Shown here in pieces: positions 1 to 10,600 of a DNA stretch of 64,000 nt. Within the stretch, counting starts at the first letter, position 1. Each line of letters starts with the position of its first letter. This stretch comes from Lycium barbarum (lineage: Eukaryota; Streptophyta; Magnoliopsida; Solanales; Solanaceae). Under the pieces are notes generated by a model that ran no database searches, had not been told where the DNA came from, and was given only the letters and a program-made list of their open reading frames with translations. Made by a program: the position numbers and the translations under genes. The stretch lies in the NCBI RefSeq assembly GCF_019175385.1, contig NC_083340.1:22952336-23016335 (forward strand). The letters run 5' to 3'.

Positions 1-1889
1 CATCTTAGGGGTGCATCTTAATGAATTTATAAAAGTTCTTTCAAGTTCAGCGCAAATCTTGTATCTTATTGACTGGTCCTGGGATGCATACCTTATCTAA
101 ATATAAGGTTCTAGTGAGTTCTTTATGCTTGCATTTTAGTAAAGCAGTGTGTTTACAAAGTTCAAAACACAATAAAGTGACAAGGTCCACGGGCTTGAAA
201 TGAAAAAGTAGAAGTAAAGCGCATGCTTCTTTAAAGTGAAGTGCACAATTTACGAAAAATTAAAAGTACTATACATGTATAAAATTAGTACTATTATGAT
301 CAAATTTCAATGAAGATAACTAATTTTGACATCTAATACGCGATAATGCAGATATATTCCAGCTCAAAAAAATAATAATGCAGATATTAATCCAACTTCT
401 CGAAGCGAGATTCAAAGAATCAAATCATTTCTCGTTGGCATCACTTTGTGCGTCACTTTTTTTAAATAGCCGAGATCTCTCTGAGGTCTTTGGCGTATGT
501 TTCGAAATCCGGTGGATAATGAACCTGTTCCTCTACCTTTCTCGTCTTAGATACCGGATTTCAGGGGTTCCAACTCGGAGACCAAGGCCCTGGGAGCCTT
601 TGTGCGTGATTGTTTGCAACACAATTATGTGAAGCGCATGGATTCACACATGAAGCATTAACACCTTGTTTCGCAAAGCGATTGCTTTTAATAATTTTGA
701 TGCAAATATATGCGGGAAAAAAGGGACATGTTTGCTGTATTCGTACAATTGATTCGTTTGTGTCTATAAAATGCTAATTGCTTATTGAATGACGAGCTTT
801 GTTGTCACTTGCAAGCCCACACATGCATCATAGGAATGTTAATCTGCCTAGATTAGCCATTAGTCTGAGGATATAAGGTTGTGCTAAGACTCGCTTTACC
901 ACTCAAAACCTTTTGTGGAGTGGATATTTGGGCAGAATCCATTTTGTCATACCCGCTCCTTTAGCCATATCAATGCTGGTGTAACCAGTTATCCTTTCTT
1001 CCTAGATGCTTCTCATAGCTACCATGAGGATCCTTTTAAGACGCCAAATTCACAAGAGTATTCGTCAAGCAAAAGTCTGACAAACGCAAAGTAATGCAAC
1101 GGGGAAGTCCTTTCCAAACAATTGGCATCTATGTATGGATGGGAGTATCTCACAGTTCATCGAGGGTTTTTGTGACTTCAGGAAAGTCAAATTGGTAGAT
1201 TACTATATGTTTGATAAGTCAGATTGGTATATTCCATTAGCATTTCACTTTGCTAGAAAGTTCCGTGTTTTTCTGGCAGCCTTCTATTTCCAAGCAACCT
1301 AAGAGGTTTTGACTTATAGAATTGTTCTATACATGGTGAAAAGGTAAGCCGACCCCAAGAGTTTGAGCAAAATGCTAGAGTATCTCTGAATAAAACTTTG
1401 TCCAAACTTTTGGTTTTGGAGAGAGTAGTTTAATGGGCAATCCTAGTGTGTATGGAAGCAATACTATTGTTGACCGACAGAAGGTGGTTGGCAATAAAAT
1501 TCATGTTTAGGACCTTATTTTCCTTATAACTTTTGGTGTTGCTTTTGTTGACATCTTTTCCTCCTCTATGTCCTTTATTTTTTAATAAATTTCTGCTGTC
1601 AAAATTGATTTTTTATGTCAGAGTGAAATGCAATGTCTTTCTAAAACAATAAAAGGAAAAAAAAAAAGAATAATAAAGTGATAAGAGTGGCAAGATATTT
1701 GAGCATTTTGGGCACATAAAGTTCTCCTATGAAATGCTTATTGAACTTTGAGCGGTTTCTTTTCGGAGATCTTTAATTACCATGGGCGACCTTATTTCCT
1801 TTTGAAAGTGGTAACTGTATTCTATGTCATATGAGCAAAACAGTACGTAGGTTGTACTGATACCATATTTACAGAAGTACTCCAAGACT
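1..1889. other. Presumed upstream BTAF1 intron, no recognised gene
   Basis: AT-rich sequence without an ORF resembling a known protein. Because 4613 opens in mid-protein and no N-terminal BTAF1 exon is visible in 1-4612, this stretch is inferred to be intronic. It carries scraps of repeat-like sequence but no element with definable ends. Confidence 0.5.
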
Positions 1890-2400
1890 ACTGTTTTATG
1901 CCTATATTGAATCTAAAACATCAATGATAGTAGCAGTATCATCTAAGTAGACCTGATTACACCAAAAACAAAGCAGTAAAATACAATTCAGCTTGACCTG
2001 CTGCACACCATTCTCTATGCTATCAAAATACCTAGAGTTTCTCTCCTTCCAGATTGTCCACCATATGCTGGCTGGGACAATTCTCCATCTGATTCTGTTC
2101 TCGGCCTGCAAGTCTGTTTCCTCCCAACTCTTTAAAGCCTCCGAGACCTTTCCAGGCATGGTGCAAGATATACCTTTAAGACTTAAGAATATTCTCGAGA
2201 GCTGTTGTGTAAACTTGCAGTGAAGGAACAGATACTGTTTCTCCACAAAGGAAGCATCTAGAACACAATGGTATCCCCCTTTTCATCAGATTATCCTGTG
2301 TCAAAATTGCTTCTTTGGCTAAGAGCCACACAAAACATGAAACTTTGTGTGGAATTTTAGTTCTCCAAATGTGTGGGTGACCTTATTTGCTTGAATGGAG
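1890..2400 (-). mobile_element. Degenerate LINE (L1-type) 3' fragment with RT zinc-binding domain
   Basis: On the minus strand, broken frames read VSCFVWLLAKEAILTQDNLM, then a CxxC motif (SRCFLCGE), and further on SIWWTIWKERNSRYFDSI. These are hallmarks of the zf-RVT domain downstream of plant non-LTR reverse transcriptases. Frames are interrupted, so it is dead. No terminal duplication was found, so the borders are approximate. Confidence 0.75.
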
Positions 2401-3240
2401 GAGGACTAAATTGTGCTAAGAAGTAATAAAGTTCTTTCATTCATTATTCAAAAATTAAATAAAATAAAATAAAAATAAAATAAAGTTCTTTCATTCTACA
2501 TGAGGTGGCACAAATTTGTACTTATAAATAAAATGGTTAGTGCATATTACCTCCTTTCAGTTTTAGTGACTTGATAAGGAAATAGGTTAATCATCTCATA
2601 TTTATAAAATGCCCTTTCACCATTTTGTCACGCTTAATCTCACTAGTTCCTTTATGTTATTTGAAAAAATGGAAAATTGCACATTTTACTATACTAGAAA
2701 TGGAAAATAATTAACCTTCTATATTGGTCAGCATTGAAAATCTTCACTTAACATTCAACCTTAACCTTATGCATATTTCTTGACTTACCAAAAAATAAAT
2801 TAGTTCAAACTTTTACATGTTTGCTCAAGTTTGATTGCTCCGTAATACTCCGAGAAACAAAAATATGGAAATATATAGTGTTCTTATCTAGTTTAAAAAA
2901 ATTCTATAACCTACACAATGATTTTATAAATATTTCAGAGAATTTCGATATCAATTTTAAGCTTAAATTAAAATTAAAGGCAAATATGGCCCAATAGGTG
3001 GAAGGAGGATGATTTTAAACCATTTCCAATACTTTAGGGGCATTTTTGAATTTTGACTCTTTTCCGTCCTAAATATGCGAATTTTGTTTAAATTTTCTTT
3101 AAGTTCGATATCCAAAGTCACATTGTGAATGATGTGTGTTGATCTTTGTACTTAAATGCTTTTTTTTTTCCTTTAAAACAAAGGGAGTATATCTTGACAT
3201 GCAAATATGAAAGTCTTCCGATATTTTGGAAGAAAGACTA
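2401..3240. other. AT-rich intronic sequence, nothing recognised
   Basis: A run of AAATAAAAT-type simple sequence near 2450-2490, then low-complexity AT-rich DNA. No coding similarity or element ends are seen. Confidence 0.4.
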
Positions 3241-3502
3241 ATGGTGTTTTTTGAGAAAGAAGAAGACTAGAATGGTGTTAAGCAGCACAAGTCAATGTTG
3301 AGGAATGACCTATGTTGCTCGGACTCTTCAAAAGTGTCAACGGGTGCGTGTCGGATTCTCCAAAAGTAGTGTATTTTTGGAGAATCCGACACGGTGCGGC
3401 ATTGAAAGTGAAGAGTCCACACAACTTAGGGAATGACGAGTGGTGTTTTAATTGAGAAAGAAGAAAGACTAGAATGGTGTTAAGCACAAGTTAACATTGA
3501 AG
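3241..3502. repeat. Approximately 71-bp tandem duplication split by the MITE
   Basis: 3241-3301 and 3440-3502 both read TGGTGTTTT..GAGAAAGAAGAA.GACTAGAATGGTGTTAAGCA with small differences. Removing the MITE and one TSD leaves a tandem repeat of about 71 bp. The duplication therefore predates, or was hit by, the insertion. Confidence 0.7.
3310..3429. mobile_element. 120-bp hAT-type palindromic MITE
   Basis: Terminal inverted repeats match at 17 of 20 positions (left end CTATGTTGCTCGGACTCTTC). An 8-bp TSD GGAATGAC lies at 3302-3309 and 3430-3437. The interior is itself nearly palindromic around TGTCGGATTCTCC / GGAGAATCCGACA, so the whole element folds into one hairpin. An 8-bp TSD fits the hAT superfamily. 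A related, larger element lies at 31376-31829. Confidence 0.85.
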
Positions 3503-4612
3503 ATTAAGTTGGTGGAGTTTTTAGGCAGCTAAGGGATGGTTAGCCTATTCCTAAGCTAACGGGGTTAAGCACAACTTAGGAGTGTCAGTGTTGGGGTAAA
3601 TCACTAAAATTTTTAGAGCGTAGGGGGTAGCTAATCCATTTCCTTATTGCATAGAACGTTTCAATTCACTAAAATCAAAGGGGTGCAGAAGAGGTACAGG
3701 TTTCTTATATCTTGGAATTGAGTTCAGGAGCCTACTTAATGACAGGGTTTCTACTTTGACATGACAGGAAATGTCTCCTTTACTGAGAAATCATTGAGAG
3801 TGAGCCTAATTGTTGTTTCTTTGCTCATATTTTCTTTCCTTTTTTAAGTATCCTTGTAAACTGGCTAGTTAATTCCCCTTTTGTTAATAATATTCTTACT
3901 TCAAAAAAAAAAAAAAAGAAGGTATCCTTCTAATTTGAATTTCATGGTAGTTTTGTTCCTGAACCAGAATTATTACTTGAACTTGATAATCCAGTGGGAG
4001 GAATTTAGCTGACTTAAAAGATGAGGAAGAACTGCAAGCTTTATAAGTTAATCTTTTGCAGTAGCGTTGTCTCTGAAAATGGTGTTTCAGCTCTGGAAAA
4101 ATCTCATCAAATTGTAGAATCTTAGTTGGTATCCTGTTATCTTCTCTTCACTATAACAATCATTGAGGCCCAATTCTGCTTAGGAAAATCTTATCAAAGA
4201 GTGATTCTTAGTTGGTATCCTTATATATTCTCTTCATTGCATCGATCCGTTAAGGACTAGGTTTGTAGATGGGAGAAGTGTTAGGTAAAAGGTGGTGCTG
4301 CCCGTTCTGTCTTGTCTTTGGAGCAGTAATTGATTGAATTACCTGTAGCGTTAAATTACGGGAGGATAAGGAGACAGTTGATCCTCCATTTATCTTGGAG
4401 GTAGAATGATCCAACATAATATTTGTATTTCGCTGAAGACAAATGCACAAATTTACAGCCAATGTCCTGAATTCCAGAATGTGTGCCCTGTTTTCCTTGA
4501 TTTAGTGATTTCTTTTTTCCTTTTCTTTCTTTTTTTGAATTTTGTTCTTTTGTCTGATTTTGGAATTAATATGCAAGCGCATTACTCAATGCTTTATATT
4601 GTCTTGATTCAG
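3503..4612. other. Intron sequence before the first visible BTAF1 exon
   Basis: Noncoding. There is a poly-A run near 3902-3916 and a diverged repeated phrase (TTAGTTGGTATCC) near 4120 and 4210. The polypyrimidine-rich stretch 4490-4560 and the AG at 4611-4612 form the acceptor of the 4613 exon. No gene is recognised. Confidence 0.5.
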
Positions 4613-4694
4613 GAGTATGATATTCCTACTGACAATAGCAAGAATCCAAGGGAGCGGTTGGCCCGCCAGAAACAAAACCTGCGACGTCGTTTGG
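4613..4694 (+). CDS. BTAF1: BTAF1 first visible exon
   Basis: The exon runs from acceptor AG at 4611-4612 to donor GTGAGT at 4695. It encodes 27 codons plus one base, including the conserved stretch [18 protein letters not shown], which is characteristic of the region just after the N-terminal HEAT repeats of BTAF1. The phase-1 end joins only to 14450, making the next intron 9755 bp long. An upstream coding exon must exist, because this one opens in mid-protein. Confidence 0.95.
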
Positions 4695-7600
4695 GTGAGT
4701 TCATATCAATTGCTGGCTAGCTGACCTATTTTGTTGAAATAGCTAATGATTTTTATGCCTTCTAATCCATTTTATAACTAAATCAGTAAGATTTCTGATT
4801 GAAGTGCTGCTTGTGTGTTAGTGGTATTGAAACTACTAAAATTGGTTGACTGTATAAACAGGCCAGAAAACTTTGCAGGGTGGGTAGGGGAGTGTTGTCA
4901 AATGATACAAAGCTGTGTTCATAGACAGGCTTTAATTAGATCTGCGATTAAACTAACTTTTCTTGGCTTGTTTTACCTTATCATTGTCCTGCTTTTGTTG
5001 AGGTTAGCCTACTTAGGAGAAGGTGAATGCATGCCATGGTTTGATTGGAGAAGATTCAGAAGAGACATTTCTAGGATTTGTGATATGAAGGTAACGTTGA
5101 GTGCTATAGTCAGTCAGGGAGTATGACAAATTTAATGAGTAGATTTTAGCAATTTTCCGTGGATAAGTAGGTCTGGAACTTTGGCAGACTGATCTGGGTG
5201 CTTTCTCACAGTGGATCAGAAACAGATTAGCTTGTCGTAAATATCTTGTATCTGAAAGAGTACAACTAATATCTAGTTCTCCATTCAAGTGAAGTGGTGA
5301 TTGGTAAATGAAGAAGGGGAAGGCTGTTCCACAACGATCATGGACTGGGATTTTGTATTTGAAATTGAGGCCAATAAAAGAGGAGTTTCTTGTAAGATAT
5401 TTCAAGAGAGGGTATTCTGCTCTAATAATAGGTTCAGCTCTGTTACAATGTTGAAGTATTGTGCAAATCAACAAAAAATCCAATCTCTTTGATAATATAT
5501 GTAGTCTTGTGACTTTTGATGGTGTATATATCTGTTATTGCAACCTTCTTTTTTTTTTTTTTTAGTAGTTTTATGCCCCGTAACATTCTAAAACTAGCGG
5601 AGACTATTATCTTCTTGAAGGGCTTGAAGAGGTTAATATATATTAAAGAGTAATTGAGCTTCTCTTAGTCAAGCTCCTTTTCTCTCCTGCCACTCATAGT
5701 AGGTGAACATCTTCCATGGATAGCAATGATAAAGGTTCTTCAAAGAACAAACTTTTTTCTTGTTTCCTCATTATGTATGGGATATGTTTTTTTTTTTTTT
5801 TGGGTGGGGTGGGGGGTGGGGTAGGGGGTGTTTGTAAGAGGATGAGCCTAGATGTATTCCAAAAGATGAATAAGGAGGATGAAGCTTGAAAGCTAGATGA
5901 ATGAAAGGCCTTCAGGGCTTTTGTGTAGTGGTAAGAGCGATGCTCGCTCATCATGGGTCCGAACCCTGTTGCTGACAAAAGCTTAGTATTTAATTGGAGA
6001 AGGTTAGAGAGGTGTACCCATATCTACCGAGTTCGAAACGTGCGCCATTGGCCCTCAGGATTTTTTCCGTTATCAAAGAAAAAGGAAGCTAGATGAATGA
6101 AAGAGGTGACATGGTACCATTAAGAAGATAGAGAGAATTGCAATGTACACTAAATATTTCTTTATTTCTAATCAAGATCGATTGTATAGTTTCCTATGTT
6201 ATGTTTTGGATCTCATTTGTGCAATGTGTTCGGCCACTTTCCTCCCTATGTTAGGGGGTCCCATTGTTGGCATAGTGTTTCTAAGATAAGAGTTCGAGTT
6301 TAACTGTGTTTGAGTCAAAGTGGGCAAAAGTAGATTGTAAAAGTAACTGGTTGACAAATAAAAATAAAAGAATACTGAATTTTGTGGAGAATTGGTTTCC
6401 CTCTTAGAAAATAAGACACAATTTTGGGATAAACCCAAAATGAGCGTTGGGCAGTTAATAAACCTGAGCATGTTCTTAGACACTACCCAAGGCTTATGTT
6501 ATTGACATTCTTCAAGATGGCAGCGATGCTAGAAAGTAATCATTTTCATTGTTTGCCTCCTTTCTATTGCTTCAACTTTTGTCTTCAAAACTCTCTTGTT
6601 TCACTTAGTATCTTAACCCTAATGCTGGTTTCCGCTTCAACTGTTGCGTATCTAGAATCACCTCGTGCTGTATTACGTTCTTTTCTTTGGGGGTGGGGGT
6701 GGGAAGGAGTAAATTTGAAATCTCTTAGGCAGGTATTCCTTACCTTTATCCTTGAACTTCCATGCAAGTTGGAGAAGAAACATATGGAATTTATGGTGTC
6801 ATTTATTTCATCCAACCAATCGAATTCCAATATTTAGAACTCATTGCAGTTTTTTGTATTTGTTAATGTGAATACCATGTGAATTTCGTAGAAACCTCAA
6901 AAGAAGTATTTCCTATTGGGTGGTCGATGGTAGTTATGATCTGTAGAAAGCAAATTTCAGTATATGGCATGTGATTAGATGTGCAGCTATGGGAGGAAAC
7001 TGTGCTAGGTATGTGAGGTTATTACGAAGTACTTCATAGATTGAATTTCAGTTACACACCTGACCACCTGCATGTGGGAGAAAGTAGCATAGCTCAGTGA
7101 GTTTAATAACTAGTTTCCTTATTTTAAGTTACATACCTAACCACCCATAAGTGTCATGGGTGGCTTTACCGCCATGCCCAATGACCCTTTGGTCGCACCC
7201 CATGGCCCCAGTGTCATGGACGACCCCGTGGTCTCGGTCGCACCAAGCGACAAGAACACCAATGCCAATGTCGCCCCATCGTTTGCTCATGACCGAGCCC
7301 ACCAGCCGGCAGTGCCCAAAGCGCCCATCAGCAAGCAGCGCCCTCAACGCTTGCCTGCAGTCAGCGCCCATGTGCCCATGCCAGGCAGCCCGCGCGCAGT
7401 GCCCGACCTTCTGCGCCCCAGCGCGCCCGATGCCAGCACCTGCGCGCGCACGACAGTGCCAGCGCCCTAGCGCCCGCGCACGACAGCCTGCGCCCACGCG
7501 CACCCGACCGTGCCCGCACCCCGGTGCGCACGGCAGTGCCACGATCCGAAGATGCTGTAATGGACCTGCTCTAGTTTAGGTCACTTTTGATGTAAATATA

Positions 7601-10600
7601 GAGTAGTTTACTTCCTGTTCTTGTATTATGATTCTCTAGCTTTTTTATGTCTACTCCTGTAACTTGGGTTATTTTTTTTAAAGCATTATTAGGGGGGATA
7701 TAGTCGGTGAAATCAAAAAGCATTCAAATCTTCTGCAAAGGTGTTCTCTCCCCCTCGAACACCCCAGCTCTCTTGTAATCAATTCTCTGTTAATACAAGC
7801 AAGCATTTTCGTTTTCAATTCTCTCATTGCAATTGTTGACGACATGGTTTTCCTACACGGCACTGACAGTCTAGTCTAGCGTGTAGAGGGGACCTCAGGT
7901 AGGCGGATAGTGATCACACGAAAGTCGGATTACTTAGCCTTACGTCGCCCTTCTAAACGTCTCAAGAAGGCGCCGCGTAACAGTTGGTATCAGAGCCAAG
8001 TTTTGGATTGGCTAGCAAACGAAGGAAAAAGTTTTGACGGGGTTTGTCACCAGCCATGGTGAGGACTCAAGGGGAACATATTACGGACCTCGAAGCAGCT
8101 GTCGAGGGACTGAGACAGCTAAATGATACTGTGCCCGCTCTGAGGGCTAGTATGGTTGAAAGGATGGATGACCTGGACCGTAAGACAACGACGGCTAGCA
8201 ACGACATCGTGCACATGAGTCGTGATTTTGAGGGAACACGACTGATTGTGGAGGAGTTGCGACAAGGAAGGACTGAGGAGGCAGCTAACATAGCTGCAAT
8301 GCAACAAACTATTGATCAGTTGATGGGCCAGCTTAATATCTTTCAAGCGGCCCTAAATGGAGTACTCCGAGGAGGAGGAAATCAGGGTGGGGGCGCTGGG
8401 AATCATGCGCCTGCGCCCCAGAAAATCAAGATACCGGAGCCAAAGGCCTACCACGGTGCTCGAAATGCCAAGGAAGTTGAAAATTTCATTTTTGACGTTG
8501 AACGATACTTTGAGGCCGTGGGGGAGTTGGAGGAACCAAAGAAGGTAGCAACTGCTACCATGTATTTGCAAGGCGATGCTAAGCTTTGGTGGCGGGTAAA
8601 GTTTGAAGCCATCAGGGCCGGGGAAGAGAATCTAACGACATGGGAGGAACTAAAGGCGGCTATCCGCTTGCAATTCTTTCCAGAAAATGTCGAGTACAAT
8701 GCGCGCAGGAAGCTCAGGGAGCTGCGCCAGACCAAGTCAGTTAGGGATTATGTGCGTGAGTATTCCGCACTCATGCTGAGTATTCGGGACATGAGTGAGA
8801 AAGACAAGCTTTTCACGTTCATGGAAGGACTGAAGCTTTATGCCCGCGCAGAGCTGCAAAGGCAACGGGTGGACACAGTGACAAGGGCCATGCAAGCTGC
8901 TGAGTGCCTTGTCGACTATCAGGTCGAGCTTCGAAAGGACAAGCCACAACAACCTCCTAGGGGAGGGAATATAAGAGGAGGCCAACACAACAACTATAAC
9001 AACAACAGCAGGGGTGGCCCTAGTAGAAGTGGGGGAGACCGAGGGTCCAACCAATCTAGGACCTCCTCGTCTGGCAGTGTGAGTGTTGCGTCTCCAAATA
9101 AAAATTGTGGGAAAACGCCCTATGTTCCAAAGGGCGGATGTTTCGAGTGCGGTGGACCGCACATGAGGGCTGATTGTCCTCAGGTTATAAAGTTGAATGC
9201 TGCCCAGCAGAGCCAGGCAGAGGAGGAAATCGAAGAAATAGAGGAAATGGAGGAACCCATGGGTGCCTTCACTCAATTTCTCAATGCCATATGTCAGGAA
9301 GAGGGCGAGTCTAGTGCCAGCCTTCGCAAGAAGAAAGATCCTACTCCAGCTGCCACAAAGAAGGCCCCAAAGGAGAAACTCCAACGCTACGTTAGCAAAA
9401 GCAAAACTTTGATGTTCGTTGATATGCGAGTGAATGGTAAGCCCGTTAGGGCCATGGTGGACACAGGTGCTACCCACAACTATCTAGCTTCCACTGAGAT
9501 GGAGTATTTTGGTCTTGTTGTGGAGAAAGGCCGGGGTCGCGTCAAAGCAATCAACTCTCCAGCCATACCAGTTCGGGGAGCGTCAAAGGGAGTGCCGAAC
9601 AAGTTGAGTTCTCTAGAGGGAAAGATGAATATGTCCATTGTCATCATGGACGACTTCAAGCTGATACTGGGATTGGAATTCATGAGGGAAAATTATGTCA
9701 TCCCATTTCCATTTGCGGATGCACTGTTGGTGTTTGGAATAAATGGGGCCAAGACTTGCCTCATCCCTGCGCTACCAGGAAAGATGAGGAAAGATGAAGG
9801 ACGGGAACATCTCAGCATTTCAACTGAACAAGGGGGTCAAGAGACAAGAACACACGTTCTTGGCTACCTTGTGTATTGAGGATATGGAGCGTTCTTCTGG
9901 CCCTATGCCTATGGCCGTGAAGAAGCTCCTGAAGGAGTTCGAAGACGTGATGCCACAGGAGCTGCCAAAGCGCTTGCCGCCAAGGAGGAATGCGGATCAT
10001 GAGATCGAGCTGGTGCCGGGTGCGAAGCCACCTGCTCGTGCACCTTACAGAATGTCACAACCCGAGCTCACCGAGCTTCGGAGGCAATTGACGGAAATGT
10101 TGGACGCAGGGATTATAGTGCCATCAAAATCTCCATATGGTTCACCAGTATTGTTCCAAAAGAAGCATGATGGTACCTTAAGGCTCTGTGTTGATTATCG
10201 AGCCCTAAACAAGATCACGGTGAAGAACAAGTACCCTATCCCGCTGATGGCGGATCTATTTGACAGGTTGGGTGGTGCAACAGTGTTTACAAAAATTGAT
10301 CTTAAGACAGGGTATTGGCAAGTGAGGATTGCCGAGGGTGATGAACAGAAAACGACCTGCATGACACGATATGGGTCGTTTGACTTCTTGGTCATGCCAT
10401 TTGGCTTGACGAATGCTCCTGCCACGTTTTGCACTTTGATGAACCAGGTATTCCGCGAATATATCGACGAATTTGTGGTGGTCTACCTGGATGACATTGT
10501 AATCTATAGCAAGACATTGGCGGAACATCTTGGGCACCTGCGGAAGGTGTTGATTCGGCTAAGGGAGCACGAATTATATGTGAAGCTGTCTAAGTGCTCC

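Noticed and set aside
1..4612. Search for the BTAF1 start codon and N-terminal exons
   Set aside because: No sequence resembling the first ~130 residues of the family was found, so the gene start is placed upstream of the window.
4406..5483. Frames of 100-156 codons around the first visible BTAF1 exon
   Set aside because: Only 4613-4694 matches BTAF1; the rest is intron read-through or opposite-strand noise.
7129..7579. Long open frames on both strands in the chromovirus LTRs (also 12640-13228)
   Set aside because: They come from GC-rich U3 sequence and are duplicated in both LTRs. No protein family is recognised; only the sense frame continuous with pol is of interest.
8067..9477. Minus-strand frame of 246 codons and others opposite the chromovirus gag
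   Set aside because: Shadow frames of a dense coding region on the plus strand, without domain similarity.
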